A DNA stretch of 5,836 nucleotides from Aigarchaeota archaeon (GCA_025059415.1 JANXDQ010000042.1:1-5836), one strand, 5' to 3'. Counted from the stretch's first letter, positions 1-5,836 are shown. Notes: generated from the sequence alone by a model not told the origin. Numbers and translations are program-made.

Positions 1-563
1 CCTATCCCTATGCCCAGGAAGAGTGGCGGACAGGCATTCACCCCATTCCTTACCAGAGTCTCGATCAAAAACTCGGCCATGCCTTCCACCCTTTCCAAAG
101 GCTTCAATACCGTAGATCTCCCGAGGAGGCTACTTCCCCCACCCGCCATGTGGAGCCAGATCTCAATTTCGTCGGAATCGGGCATAAGCTCGTAATCTAT
201 CCAGGGAATGTTCGTGCCCAAATTCATCCCGGTAAATGGGTCGACGGCATTTGGCCTAAGCGGGACCTCCAATGTGGCGATGGCCACGGCCTCTCTCAAA
301 CACCGCCCAATACAATTAATGAACGGAGACCTGGTCCCCATTTTTACGTGAAAGTATGGGGTCCCGGTGTCTTGGCAAATCGGTATTTTCTCCGACCTTG
401 CGCGCTCCAGATTATCGAACATCATTTGGAAAAGTTGCCTTTGCTCCAGGTCGTCGGCCGAGGCGGCTACGGATCTCAGGGCCTCGAGGACGTCGTCGGG
501 AAGCCTCGTTGAAACTAAGGCCACGAATTTCGATAGGGTCTTGGTTAATTCCCGCTCATCCAT
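1..563 (-). CDS. ttdA: L(+)-tartrate dehydratase / class I fumarate hydratase, alpha subunit (partial, 3' end off window)
   Basis: Reverse-strand reading gives 187 complete codons from ATG at 563-561 (MDERELTKTL...) to the left edge. Seen: STRLPDDV at residues 18-25, MFDN at 48-51, PICQDTG at 61-67, LRPNAVDP at 102-109, MAGGGSSLLGRS at 139-150 and ACPPLFLGIGIG at 177-188. These match the N-terminal catalytic subunit of oxygen-sensitive [4Fe-4S] hydro-lyases, which dehydrate L-tartrate to oxaloacetate or interconvert fumarate and malate in the cytoplasm. C63 and C178 are the expected first two cluster ligands; the third should lie beyond the edge. The STRxPDDV, MFDN and MAGGGxxLxGRS blocks look more like E. 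coli TtdA than fumarases with GGGSEN, so tartrate dehydratase is slightly preferred, but an archaeal fumarase is possible. The start is fixed by an in-frame TAG five codons upstream. No Shine-Dalgarno is near, so the mRNA is probably leaderless. A beta subunit may follow outside the window. Confidence 0.9.
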   Translation of the reverse strand, partial: MDERELTKTLSKFVALVSTRLPDDVLEALRSVAASADDLEQRQLFQMMFDNLERARSEKIPICQDTGTPYFHVKMGTRSPFINCIGRCLREAVAIATLEVPLRPNAVDPFTGMNLGTNIPWIDYELMPDSDEIEIWLHMAGGGSSLLGRSTVLKPLERVEGMAEFLIETLVRNGVNACPPLFLGIGI

Positions 564-637
564 CTCTGGGATAATCTAAGTAATCCACGATGCTATAATG
601 GTTTATCTCCGGACTTTCAACCACCTCCTTAACTTAA
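564..637. promoter_or_regulatory. Divergent promoter region between ttdA and orc1
   Basis: This 74-bp gap separates two divergent genes and must hold both promoters. An AT-rich core, CTATAATGGTTTAT (593-606), is the only clear TATA-like tract. Read on the minus strand, ATTATAG (599-593) lies about 30 bases upstream of the ttdA ATG. Read on the plus strand, TTTAT (602-606) lies about 32 bases upstream of the orc1 ATG. Both spacings fit archaeal leaderless or very short-leader transcripts. Neither gene has a Shine-Dalgarno in the right place. I see no origin recognition boxes here. Assignment is inferred from spacing only. Confidence 0.5.
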
Positions 638-1834
638 ATGAACGAGCGTTTTGGGCTATTATTGGAGAGGATGAGGATTTTCAAGGATGAGGAAAAGCTC
701 TCCCCAGACTATATCCCGAGCAGGCTCCCGCATAGAAATGAGGAGTTTAAACTATTGAAGAAGTTTTTCAGCGGGGTCGTAGAGGGCTACTCGCGGGTCT
801 CCACGAGGGTGATAGTCACGGGCTCTGTGGGGACCGGGAAAAGCGCCCTGGTCAAACTCTTCGGAGCGAATTCCGTTGAGGACGCCAAGAAGAGCGGCAT
901 CAGCCTCAACTTCATCTACGTGAACTGCAGGATAAGCAAGAACACGCTCTCGATCCTAACAAGAATAATTGAGCAACTTAGGGCAAGACTTCCAACAAGA
1001 GGGTTCTCAAACGAGGAGTTATTCCATAAAATACTCTCATACCTAGAGGCGCGGAACTTATACGCGATAATCGCGTTAGACGAGGTCGACACCCTCATAA
1101 GCAGGCAAGAGGACGCATTGTATCTCTTCAGTAGGATAGGCGAAGAACGCCGCGTCCTCCCGAGGATCTCGCTGATATTGATCACCCGGAACCCGGAGAT
1201 CTTCGATTTACTAGATGAGAGTACGAGAAGCAGCCTCCTGGGAAACGTGATCCACCTGAGGGAATACAGTAGCGGGCAGCTCTACGACATACTGAAGTTC
1301 CGCGCAGAAGAGGCTTTCCTGCCTGGTGTTCTAATGGAGGAATCCCTGAGACTTATAGCGGATTTAGCCGGTGAGCGGGGTGACGCCAGATATGCCCTCG
1401 ACATCTTGTGGAGGGCTGGGAAATACGCTGAAGCAGAGGGCTCAATGAAGGTTACCCCTGAGCATGTTAGGAAAGCCTCGACGAGCGTCTACCCCTCAAT
1501 TAGGAGGGAGCACCTAGAATATCTAGACCAGCATGAACAACTCATACTCCTAGCTCTGAGCAGGGGGCTTCAGGAGGGCCAGGCGTATCTCACGACCAGC
1601 GAGTTAAACCAATATTACAGGCTCATTTGCGAGGAATACTCCATTCAACCCAAAGCATACACCAGGTTTTGGGAGCATTTACAAAGGCTCGATGACCTTG
1701 GGATAATCAGGATAAATGTGAGGAGCGAGGGCATGAAAGGAAGGCGATCATACATCTCCATCCCAGGGATTCCTGTATCAATCCTACAACGCGAATTGGA
1801 ATCCATTCTCAAGCGGGAGAAAAAATTCCGTTAA
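638..1834 (+). CDS. orc1: Orc1/Cdc6 replication initiator
   Basis: A 398-residue protein with the usual archaeal Orc1/Cdc6 length and layout. It recognises replication origins and is thought to recruit the MCM helicase. Residues 14-35 carry the family N-terminal pattern (IFKDEEKLSPDYIPSRLPHR). The AAA+ ATPase domain shows Walker A GSVGTGKS (62-69), Walker B ALDEVD (146-151, with D148 and E149), sensor 1 around N185, a likely arginine finger R197 in STRSSLLGNVI, and sensor 2 in GERGDARYALDIL (246-257, R251). Residues about 290-398 form the winged-helix DNA-binding domain, ending in a predicted wing near KGRRSYISI (367-375). All catalytic residues are present, so an active ATPase is expected. 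ATG at 638 lacks a Shine-Dalgarno but sits about 32 bases after a TATA-like tract, which suits a leaderless message. It converges with the clamp-loader gene, two bases away. Whether it is the genome's only Orc1 or one of several paralogues cannot be seen. Confidence 0.95.
   Translation: MNERFGLLLERMRIFKDEEKLSPDYIPSRLPHRNEEFKLLKKFFSGVVEGYSRVSTRVIVTGSVGTGKSALVKLFGANSVEDAKKSGISLNFIYVNCRISKNTLSILTRIIEQLRARLPTRGFSNEELFHKILSYLEARNLYAIIALDEVDTLISRQEDALYLFSRIGEERRVLPRISLILITRNPEIFDLLDESTRSSLLGNVIHLREYSSGQLYDILKFRAEEAFLPGVLMEESLRLIADLAGERGDARYALDILWRAGKYAEAEGSMKVTPEHVRKASTSVYPSIRREHLEYLDQHEQLILLALSRGLQEGQAYLTTSELNQYYRLICEEYSIQPKAYTRFWEHLQRLDDLGIIRINVRSEGMKGRRSYISIPGIPVSILQRELESILKREKKFR
1820..1825 (-). 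terminator. Possible oligo-T terminator of rfcL
   Basis: The minus strand reads TTTTTT at 1825-1820, twelve bases past the rfcL stop, inside the last codons of orc1. A T-run without an obligatory hairpin is the usual archaeal intrinsic termination signal. The plus strand has only weaker T4 runs after the orc1 stop (1869-1872 and 1908-1911), so the orc1 transcript probably reads into the 3' end of rfcL. Positional inference only. Confidence 0.35.
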
Positions 1835-1836
1835 GC

Positions 1837-3156
1837 TCAACCACTCCGCCTTCTCCGTCTTGAGGTTGTTTTAGTAGCTTTAACCTTCCTCTCAACCTCT
1901 AACTCCATTTTCTCCCCCGATAGATAGGATAGCTCCGATGATGTGAATTCGAAGTAATCTGCGAGACCTTTTCCCATCCCCCCATCATGGGCCATTATGA
2001 ATGACACGTATGGGAGCATCTGCGTCATTGCCTTTGAAGCCGATAGGTGGAGTTTCGCGGCGATCTTGGACGCTATGGCCCTCCTCACCTCACGCTCTTC
2101 GCTCGTCTTCTGCATGAACCTAATCTTGGGCGGGAAAGTGAATTTTATGAAGCCCGATGGCTTACGCCTCCTCGAAACAGCGACGCCCCCGGTCATTACT
2201 GGCGCAGCGTATCTTATCAGCTTCCATTCCTGTTTTTGACTAACCCTGCTGAGGTATACGTCTGCGCGTGCCAGCGCTTCGAGGGCGTCGGCCAGATCTA
2301 TCGGATCCGGTATTTGGAGGGGCGCGTTTTCAAGGATCCAGATGTATACGGAGTCTAAGTCGACTTCAAGTCCTTCTAATGCTGCTCTTGCAGCACGTAT
2401 TGACTTTGCATTAAATATTGTCCCAAGTGCTTCGAATATTTGCTTGACTCTATTTCTGGCTCCGAGGGCGGCTATGACGCTCTCGTCCACTGTTTTCCTG
2501 CCACCAGTTATTGCTTGGAAATCATTTATCGCCGACCTCAGATCTCCCTCAGACCCCTCAGCCAATTTCCGTAGAACTGCATCCGAAACCTCTATTCCCT
2601 CTGCTTTAGCGATGTGCTTTAATCTCTCTAGAACCTCATTTTTCCGCAATCTCCTAAATTCCAACATCAAACACCTATCCCTTATTGGCGCTAGTTTCGG
2701 ATCCCATGGATTATTCGCGACCAAGACCAATGGGATGCGGCTCTCATCTATTATCCGCTTTAATGCCGCTATCCCACCGGCATCTTCTTTTCCAGCAACT
2801 CCATCCACCTCATCTATCAAGATTATTTTATTGGTCGCCCCGTCTAAGGTCGCTTGAAGCGATGATTCGCCGACGATGGACTTTATCCTCGATTCATCTC
2901 TCCAGTCGCTCGCATTCACCTCGACCACATCATAACCGCGTTCATTGGCGTATGCTAGGACTAAGCTAGTCTTCCCAACGCCGGCAGGCCCGTATAGAAG
3001 TACCGCCTTCTTCTCAGGAGGCTTCCCAAGTTCCCATTTCCTCATCCACTCGACGAAAGCTTGAACGGATTCCTTATTTCCCACGACCTCTGCAACTTTC
3101 TTCGGCCTATACTTCTCAACCCAAATAATGGAATTCTTCGTTGTTAGTGCCATCAT
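1837..3156 (-). CDS. rfcL: Replication factor C large subunit (clamp loader)
   Basis: A 439-residue archaeal RFC large subunit. With four RFC small subunits it uses ATP to open PCNA and load it on primer-template junctions. Seen: IWVEKYRPKKVAEVVGN (11-27), Walker A GPAGVGKTS (56-64), Walker B IILIDEVDG (111-119), sensor 1 in VANNP (146-150) and sensor 2 in GSEGDLRSAINDFQ (201-214, R207). At the place of the small-subunit SRC motif it has IRDRC (158-162), as expected for a large subunit. Residues about 235-330 fit the collar domain, and KFTFPPKIRFMQK onward (about 338-415) the large-subunit C-terminal domain. The tail is lysine/arginine-rich and ends in five arginines (434-438 within TTSRRRRRSG); no C-terminal PCNA-interacting motif is visible. 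Two adjacent ATG codons (3156-3154 and 3153-3151) can start it; GAGGT at 3167-3163 is well placed for either. The small-subunit gene, a frequent neighbour in archaea, is not in this window. Confidence 0.95.
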   Translation of the reverse strand: MMALTTKNSIIWVEKYRPKKVAEVVGNKESVQAFVEWMRKWELGKPPEKKAVLLYGPAGVGKTSLVLAYANERGYDVVEVNASDWRDESRIKSIVGESSLQATLDGATNKIILIDEVDGVAGKEDAGGIAALKRIIDESRIPLVLVANNPWDPKLAPIRDRCLMLEFRRLRKNEVLERLKHIAKAEGIEVSDAVLRKLAEGSEGDLRSAINDFQAITGGRKTVDESVIAALGARNRVKQIFEALGTIFNAKSIRAARAALEGLEVDLDSVYIWILENAPLQIPDPIDLADALEALARADVYLSRVSQKQEWKLIRYAAPVMTGGVAVSRRRKPSGFIKFTFPPKIRFMQKTSEEREVRRAIASKIAAKLHLSASKAMTQMLPYVSFIMAHDGGMGKGLADYFEFTSSELSYLSGEKMELEVERKVKATKTTSRRRRRSG

Positions 3157-3160
3157 GAAA

Positions 3161-3167
3161 CAACCTC
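3161..3167 (-). promoter_or_regulatory. Ribosome binding site of rfcL
   Basis: The minus strand reads GAGGTTG here. GAGGT pairs with the archaeal 16S 3' end and leaves six bases to the first ATG (3156) or nine to the second (3153). It is the only start in the window with a good Shine-Dalgarno. Confidence 0.55.
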
Positions 3168-3237
3168 ATTTCCAACTAATAAGCTTCACGAGCAAAGTGA
3201 TCGCCGTGTATGTTGATAAGAAGTTCTGTGAAGAGGG

Positions 3238-3256
3238 TTATCAAACGGTTTGGGAA
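3238..3256. promoter_or_regulatory. Possible operator dyad upstream of the substrate-binding protein gene
   Basis: CAAAC-G-GTTTG (3242-3252) is a perfect inverted repeat around a single central base, with a further matching TT/AA pair at 3238-3239 and 3255-3256. It lies just before, and touches, the TATA-like tract of the downstream gene, the place where an archaeal repressor or activator would bind. No regulator is identified; a chance palindrome is possible. Confidence 0.3.
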
Positions 3257-3289
3257 AAACTAATAAGAGGGCTGGTAGCTAAAACGTTT

Positions 3290-5836
3290 ATGAAGAGTAA
3301 GAAAATTTCTCTCGTTCTCTTAATGACCTTTCTGGCGATATCTTTGCTGATTACTCCGGTCCTTGCTCAGTATAGGGCCCCGCATACTCAACCGGGCCCA
3401 GCCGTCGACAAGGTGATCTACAAGCGTGTTCCTCTAGATTTGGCGCCAAAGGCGCTTGAGGCGGGAGACGTCGACATTTACCAATTCGGGCTGAGAGGCG
3501 CCCAGGCAAAAGCATTAGCTGGGAGAACGGACATCACCCTGTACACGGCCCCATCCGGGCTTAATGACGTAATATTGAACCCTGCGCCGGCTCCTGCGGG
3601 CGAGCTAAACCCGCTATCCAATAAGAAGATTAGGCTAGCACTGCAATATGTCTTCAACAGAGAGTTCTTGGTGACGAATGTCTTCGCCGGATTTGCCGCC
3701 CCGATGGTAACGTTCCTCTCATCCTATGACCCAGACTATGCAACAATATTCGACATAATCGCAAAATACGAATTCAAGTACGATCCCGCGCTAGCGGCCC
3801 AGATAGTTGACGAAGAGATGACTAGGATGGGAGCCGAGAAGATAGCTGGAAAATGGTATTATAACGGCAAGCCCGTTACATTAAAGTTCCTTATACGGAT
3901 CGAGGATGAGCGGAGAGAGCTGGGGGATGCCTTCGCAACGGAATTAGAGAAACTTGGATTCACAATTGAAAGGATTTATGTGCCATTCGGGGTGGCCATC
4001 GAAAAGCTATATGGAACCGACCCAAAGGACTTTGAATGGCACCTATACACGGAAGGATGGGGTAAGACGGGCGTTGATAAGTATGATTATACGACGATAA
4101 ACCAGTATAATGCTCCATGGTTCGGGTATATGCCTGGATGGCAAGAGGCGGGATATTGGCAATATGAGAACAATACAATAGATGAACTCGGCTTAAGAAT
4201 TTACCAAGGCCAATTTAAGAGCAGAGAAGAGAGGAACAACTTGTATCGTAGAATAACTGAGATGGGCATTCAGGAATCAATAAGGATCTGGGGAATCACG
4301 CGCTTCGACGTCTACGCGGTGAGGGCTGAAGTAACGGGGTTAACAAATGATGTCGGAGCCGGGTTAAGAGCATGGCACGTGATAAGGAACGCATACATCC
4401 CCGGGAAAAACACTTTGCAGGTAGGTCACCTGTGGGTCTGGACTGAGAGATCTGCGTGGAACCCGGTTGGAGGCTTCGAGGATGTATATTCCGTCGACAT
4501 CGCGGCCTCCACCTGCGACCCGGCCATGAGCCTCCATCCATTTAATGGTTTGCCGACCGCCATTAGAGCCGCATATGATGTTGAGACCGCCGGACCCGAC
4601 GGCGTGCTCGACGTTCCGTCAGACGCGGTTGTTTGGGATGCGATAAATGACAGGTGGGTCGAGGTCCCCTCTGGAACAAAGGCCATCAGCAAAGTTACCT
4701 TTGATTATTCTAAGTTCTTCAATTCCAAGTGGCACCACGGCGTCAAGATATCGCTCGCCGACCTATTATACAATCTGGCATCCATATGGGATCTTGTGAT
4801 GGATCCGGAAAAGAACGTGACGGAGCCCGCGATTGCTTCGCTAAACGCCCCATTTTTCCAGATCCTTAAGGGCATAAGGATACTGCCTGATGAGCGGGTG
4901 GAAGTTTACGTTGAATACTGGCATTTCGAGCCCGCATACGTTGCCAACATGGCAAATGTATGGGTCGCCTCCTACCCATGCATGACGACCCCATGGGAGA
5001 TAAGAGCCGCAATGGATAAACTCGTCTTCGAGAAAAAGGCCTTCGCCTACAGCGATAGCGCGGCCACTAAGCTCGGAGTTCCATGGCTAAGTTTGGTGCT
5101 TAAGGATCACGCGGCGGCGGCCGCCGATGCCATCAAGGAAATGAGATCTGAGGGATTCTTCCCCGAGAGCTGGTTCAAGGTCGGCGGAAAAATCTACGAG
5201 ACCAAGGAAGGCGCGCTGACGAGATATGACGCGGCTTTGAGGTGGCACGACGCATATGGATTGATGTGGATAGGAAATGGGCCGTTCATGTTGACTAAAT
5301 TCGACCCAGCCGCCCAGTACGCCGAACTCACAGCCTACAGGGACGAGACATATCCATTCAGGCCCGGAGATAACTTCTGGGGAATACCGGAGCCAGTCGA
5401 AATAGTAGGCGTGGGCAAATCTACGATAGTCCCAGGGGGAGAATCGATGCTGATCGTTGACGTGAAGGGACCCGGCCCGCTCCACACGAAATATCTGGTA
5501 AAGGACCCGCTGACTGGTCAGGTGATAAGAGTCGGTGAGGGAGAGAGAGTTACGCCGACGAGGTTCGCCATTAGACTAGACCCCGACTTCACGTTGAAGC
5601 TGAGACCCGGAGGGCTCTACGAGTTCACGATAGCCGCCTACAGCGATGAAGTCGCCTTCGTCGCGGCCGTCAAAGAATTCGTAGATGTCTTGAACATAGA
5701 GCCGCTGAAGAGGGGCGTGGAGGAGTCGGCCAAGGTAGTCTCAGAAGACGTGGCCAATAGACTGAAGGCATTTTCAGAGGATCTAACGGAGGCATTAAGG
5801 GGCATTGAGGGCGCTCTAGGAAAGGTCGCTGAAAAC
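3290..5836 (+). CDS. Secreted family 5 ABC-transporter substrate-binding protein, circularly permuted order (partial, 3' end off window)
   Basis: An open frame of 849 codons with no stop before the right edge. Residues 1-26 are a signal peptide (MKSKK, a hydrophobic run, cleavage after VLA), so the mature protein acts outside the membrane, capturing an oligopeptide-like or sugar-like solute for an ABC permease not seen here. Family 5 segments appear once each: VDKVIYKRVP...ALEAGDVDIY (39-64), NKKIRLALQYVFNREF (111-126), TLKFLIRIEDERR (197-209), REERNNLYRRITEMG (312-326), then TLQVG...WNPVGGFEDVYS (375-401), KWHHGVKISLADLLY (480-494) and GNGPFMLTKFDP (662-673). In ordinary family members the last group comes first. 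Residues about 700-800 look like a beta-sandwich domain (YLVKDPLTGQ at 735-744), and 803-849 a charged coiled-coil helix; a membrane anchor may follow. ATG 3290 is chosen because it opens the signal peptide; ATG 3155 in the same frame would add 45 residues. Family assignment is firm, substrate unknown. Confidence 0.88.
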   Translation, partial: MKSKKISLVLLMTFLAISLLITPVLAQYRAPHTQPGPAVDKVIYKRVPLDLAPKALEAGDVDIYQFGLRGAQAKALAGRTDITLYTAPSGLNDVILNPAPAPAGELNPLSNKKIRLALQYVFNREFLVTNVFAGFAAPMVTFLSSYDPDYATIFDIIAKYEFKYDPALAAQIVDEEMTRMGAEKIAGKWYYNGKPVTLKFLIRIEDERRELGDAFATELEKLGFTIERIYVPFGVAIEKLYGTDPKDFEWHLYTEGWGKTGVDKYDYTTINQYNAPWFGYMPGWQEAGYWQYENNTIDELGLRIYQGQFKSREERNNLYRRITEMGIQESIRIWGITRFDVYAVRAEVTGLTNDVGAGLRAWHVIRNAYIPGKNTLQVGHLWVWTERSAWNPVGGFEDVYSVDIAASTCDPAMSLHPFNGLPTAIRAAYDVETAGPDGVLDVPSDAVVWDAINDRWVEVPSGTKAISKVTFDYSKFFNSKWHHGVKISLADLLYNLASIWDLVMDPEKNVTEPAIASLNAPFFQILKGIRILPDERVEVYVEYWHFEPAYVANMANVWVASYPCMTTPWEIRAAMDKLVFEKKAFAYSDSAATKLGVPWLSLVLKDHAAAAADAIKEMRSEGFFPESWFKVGGKIYETKEGALTRYDAALRWHDAYGLMWIGNGPFMLTKFDPAAQYAELTAYRDETYPFRPGDNFWGIPEPVEIVGVGKSTIVPGGESMLIVDVKGPGPLHTKYLVKDPLTGQVIRVGEGERVTPTRFAIRLDPDFTLKLRPGGLYEFTIAAYSDEVAFVAAVKEFVDVLNIEPLKRGVEESAKVVSEDVANRLKAFSEDLTEALRGIEGALGKVAEN

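Larger units (their letters stand above)
3157..3289. promoter_or_regulatory. Divergent promoter region between rfcL and the substrate-binding protein gene
   Basis: A 133-bp gap holding the promoters of two divergent genes. Upstream of rfcL, minus-strand GAGGT (3167-3163) is a likely ribosome binding site with six-base spacing, and a TATA-like TTATTAG lies at 3182-3176; another AT-rich stretch at 3210-3222 is an alternative that would leave room for a leader. Upstream of the binding-protein gene, AAAAACTAATAAG (3255-3267) lies 23-35 bases before the ATG at 3290, consistent with a leaderless transcript. The ten-base word AACTAATAAG occurs at both places (3174-3183 and 3258-3267). The frame of the downstream gene stays open through the whole gap to an ATG at 3155. 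No RNA gene or origin repeats seen. Confidence 0.45.

Noticed and set aside
150..512. Plus-strand open frames across 10-579, up to 120 codons
   Set aside because: They lie antisense to the hydro-lyase gene, whose minus-strand translation has all family motifs; the plus-strand peptides show no domain pattern.
916..1185. An 89-codon minus-strand frame
   Set aside because: Antisense to the Walker B region of orc1; no independent support.
2342..2857. A 171-codon plus-strand frame, plus neighbours at 1997-2358 and 2685-2969
   Set aside because: They are mirror frames of rfcL. The composition is serine/proline-rich without motifs, and the opposite strand carries intact clamp-loader motifs throughout.
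3157..3289. A small RNA gene (C/D box or tRNA fragment) in the gap
   Set aside because: No C/D box pair, tRNA-like arms or convincing hairpin could be found.
5115..5126. Perfect palindrome CGGCGGCCGCCG
   Set aside because: It falls in GCN alanine codons (HAAAAADA) within the receptor gene; codon repetition explains it.
3290..5389. Two fused or tandemly duplicated binding-protein genes
   Set aside because: Each diagnostic segment occurs only once and the two halves together make one complete receptor, so permutation fits better than duplication.
5087..5485. A 132-codon minus-strand frame, and others at 3960-4178, 4296-4541 and 4426-4692
   Set aside because: All lie antisense to the substrate-binding protein, whose 849-codon frame, signal peptide and family segments are continuous.

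Overview
The window looks like a piece of a thermophilic archaeal chromosome, most likely TACK/Thermoproteota-like. It carries an archaeal Orc1/Cdc6 initiator and an archaeal clamp-loader large subunit. Arginine is coded mostly by AGG/AGA and ATA isoleucine codons are common. Genes are tightly packed, with short AT-rich gaps and starts that often lack a Shine-Dalgarno sequence. The species cannot be fixed from this sequence. There are no rRNA or tRNA genes, CRISPR arrays, insertion sequences or prophage genes.

Layout from left to right. (1) Positions 1-563, minus strand: the first 187 codons of a class I Fe-S hydro-lyase alpha subunit of the tartrate dehydratase/fumarase type; its 3' end lies beyond the left edge. 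(2) Positions 564-637: a 74-bp divergent promoter region. (3) Positions 638-1834, plus strand: a complete Orc1/Cdc6 replication initiator. (4) Positions 1837-3156, minus strand: a complete replication factor C large subunit, convergent with orc1 with only two bases between the stop codons. (5) Positions 3157-3289: a second divergent promoter region. (6) Positions 3290-5836, plus strand: a secreted family 5 ABC-transporter substrate-binding protein, open to the right edge (849 codons, no stop).

Functionally the window combines a carbon-metabolism enzyme, two DNA-replication proteins (origin recognition and sliding-clamp loading) and a surface nutrient receptor. The genes do not form one operon: the order is divergent, convergent, divergent, so each has its own promoter.

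The most interesting object is the substrate-binding protein. The hallmark segments of a family 5 binding protein are all there once, but in circularly permuted order: the half that is normally C-terminal comes first, directly after the signal peptide. The two halves are followed by a beta-rich domain and then a helix whose hydrophobic residues follow a strict 4-4-3 (hendecad) spacing, suggesting a right-handed coiled-coil stalk. Second-tier points are an RFC large subunit that ends in an arginine run instead of a PCNA-binding motif, and a small dyad upstream of the binding-protein gene. No recognisable replication origin repeats accompany orc1.
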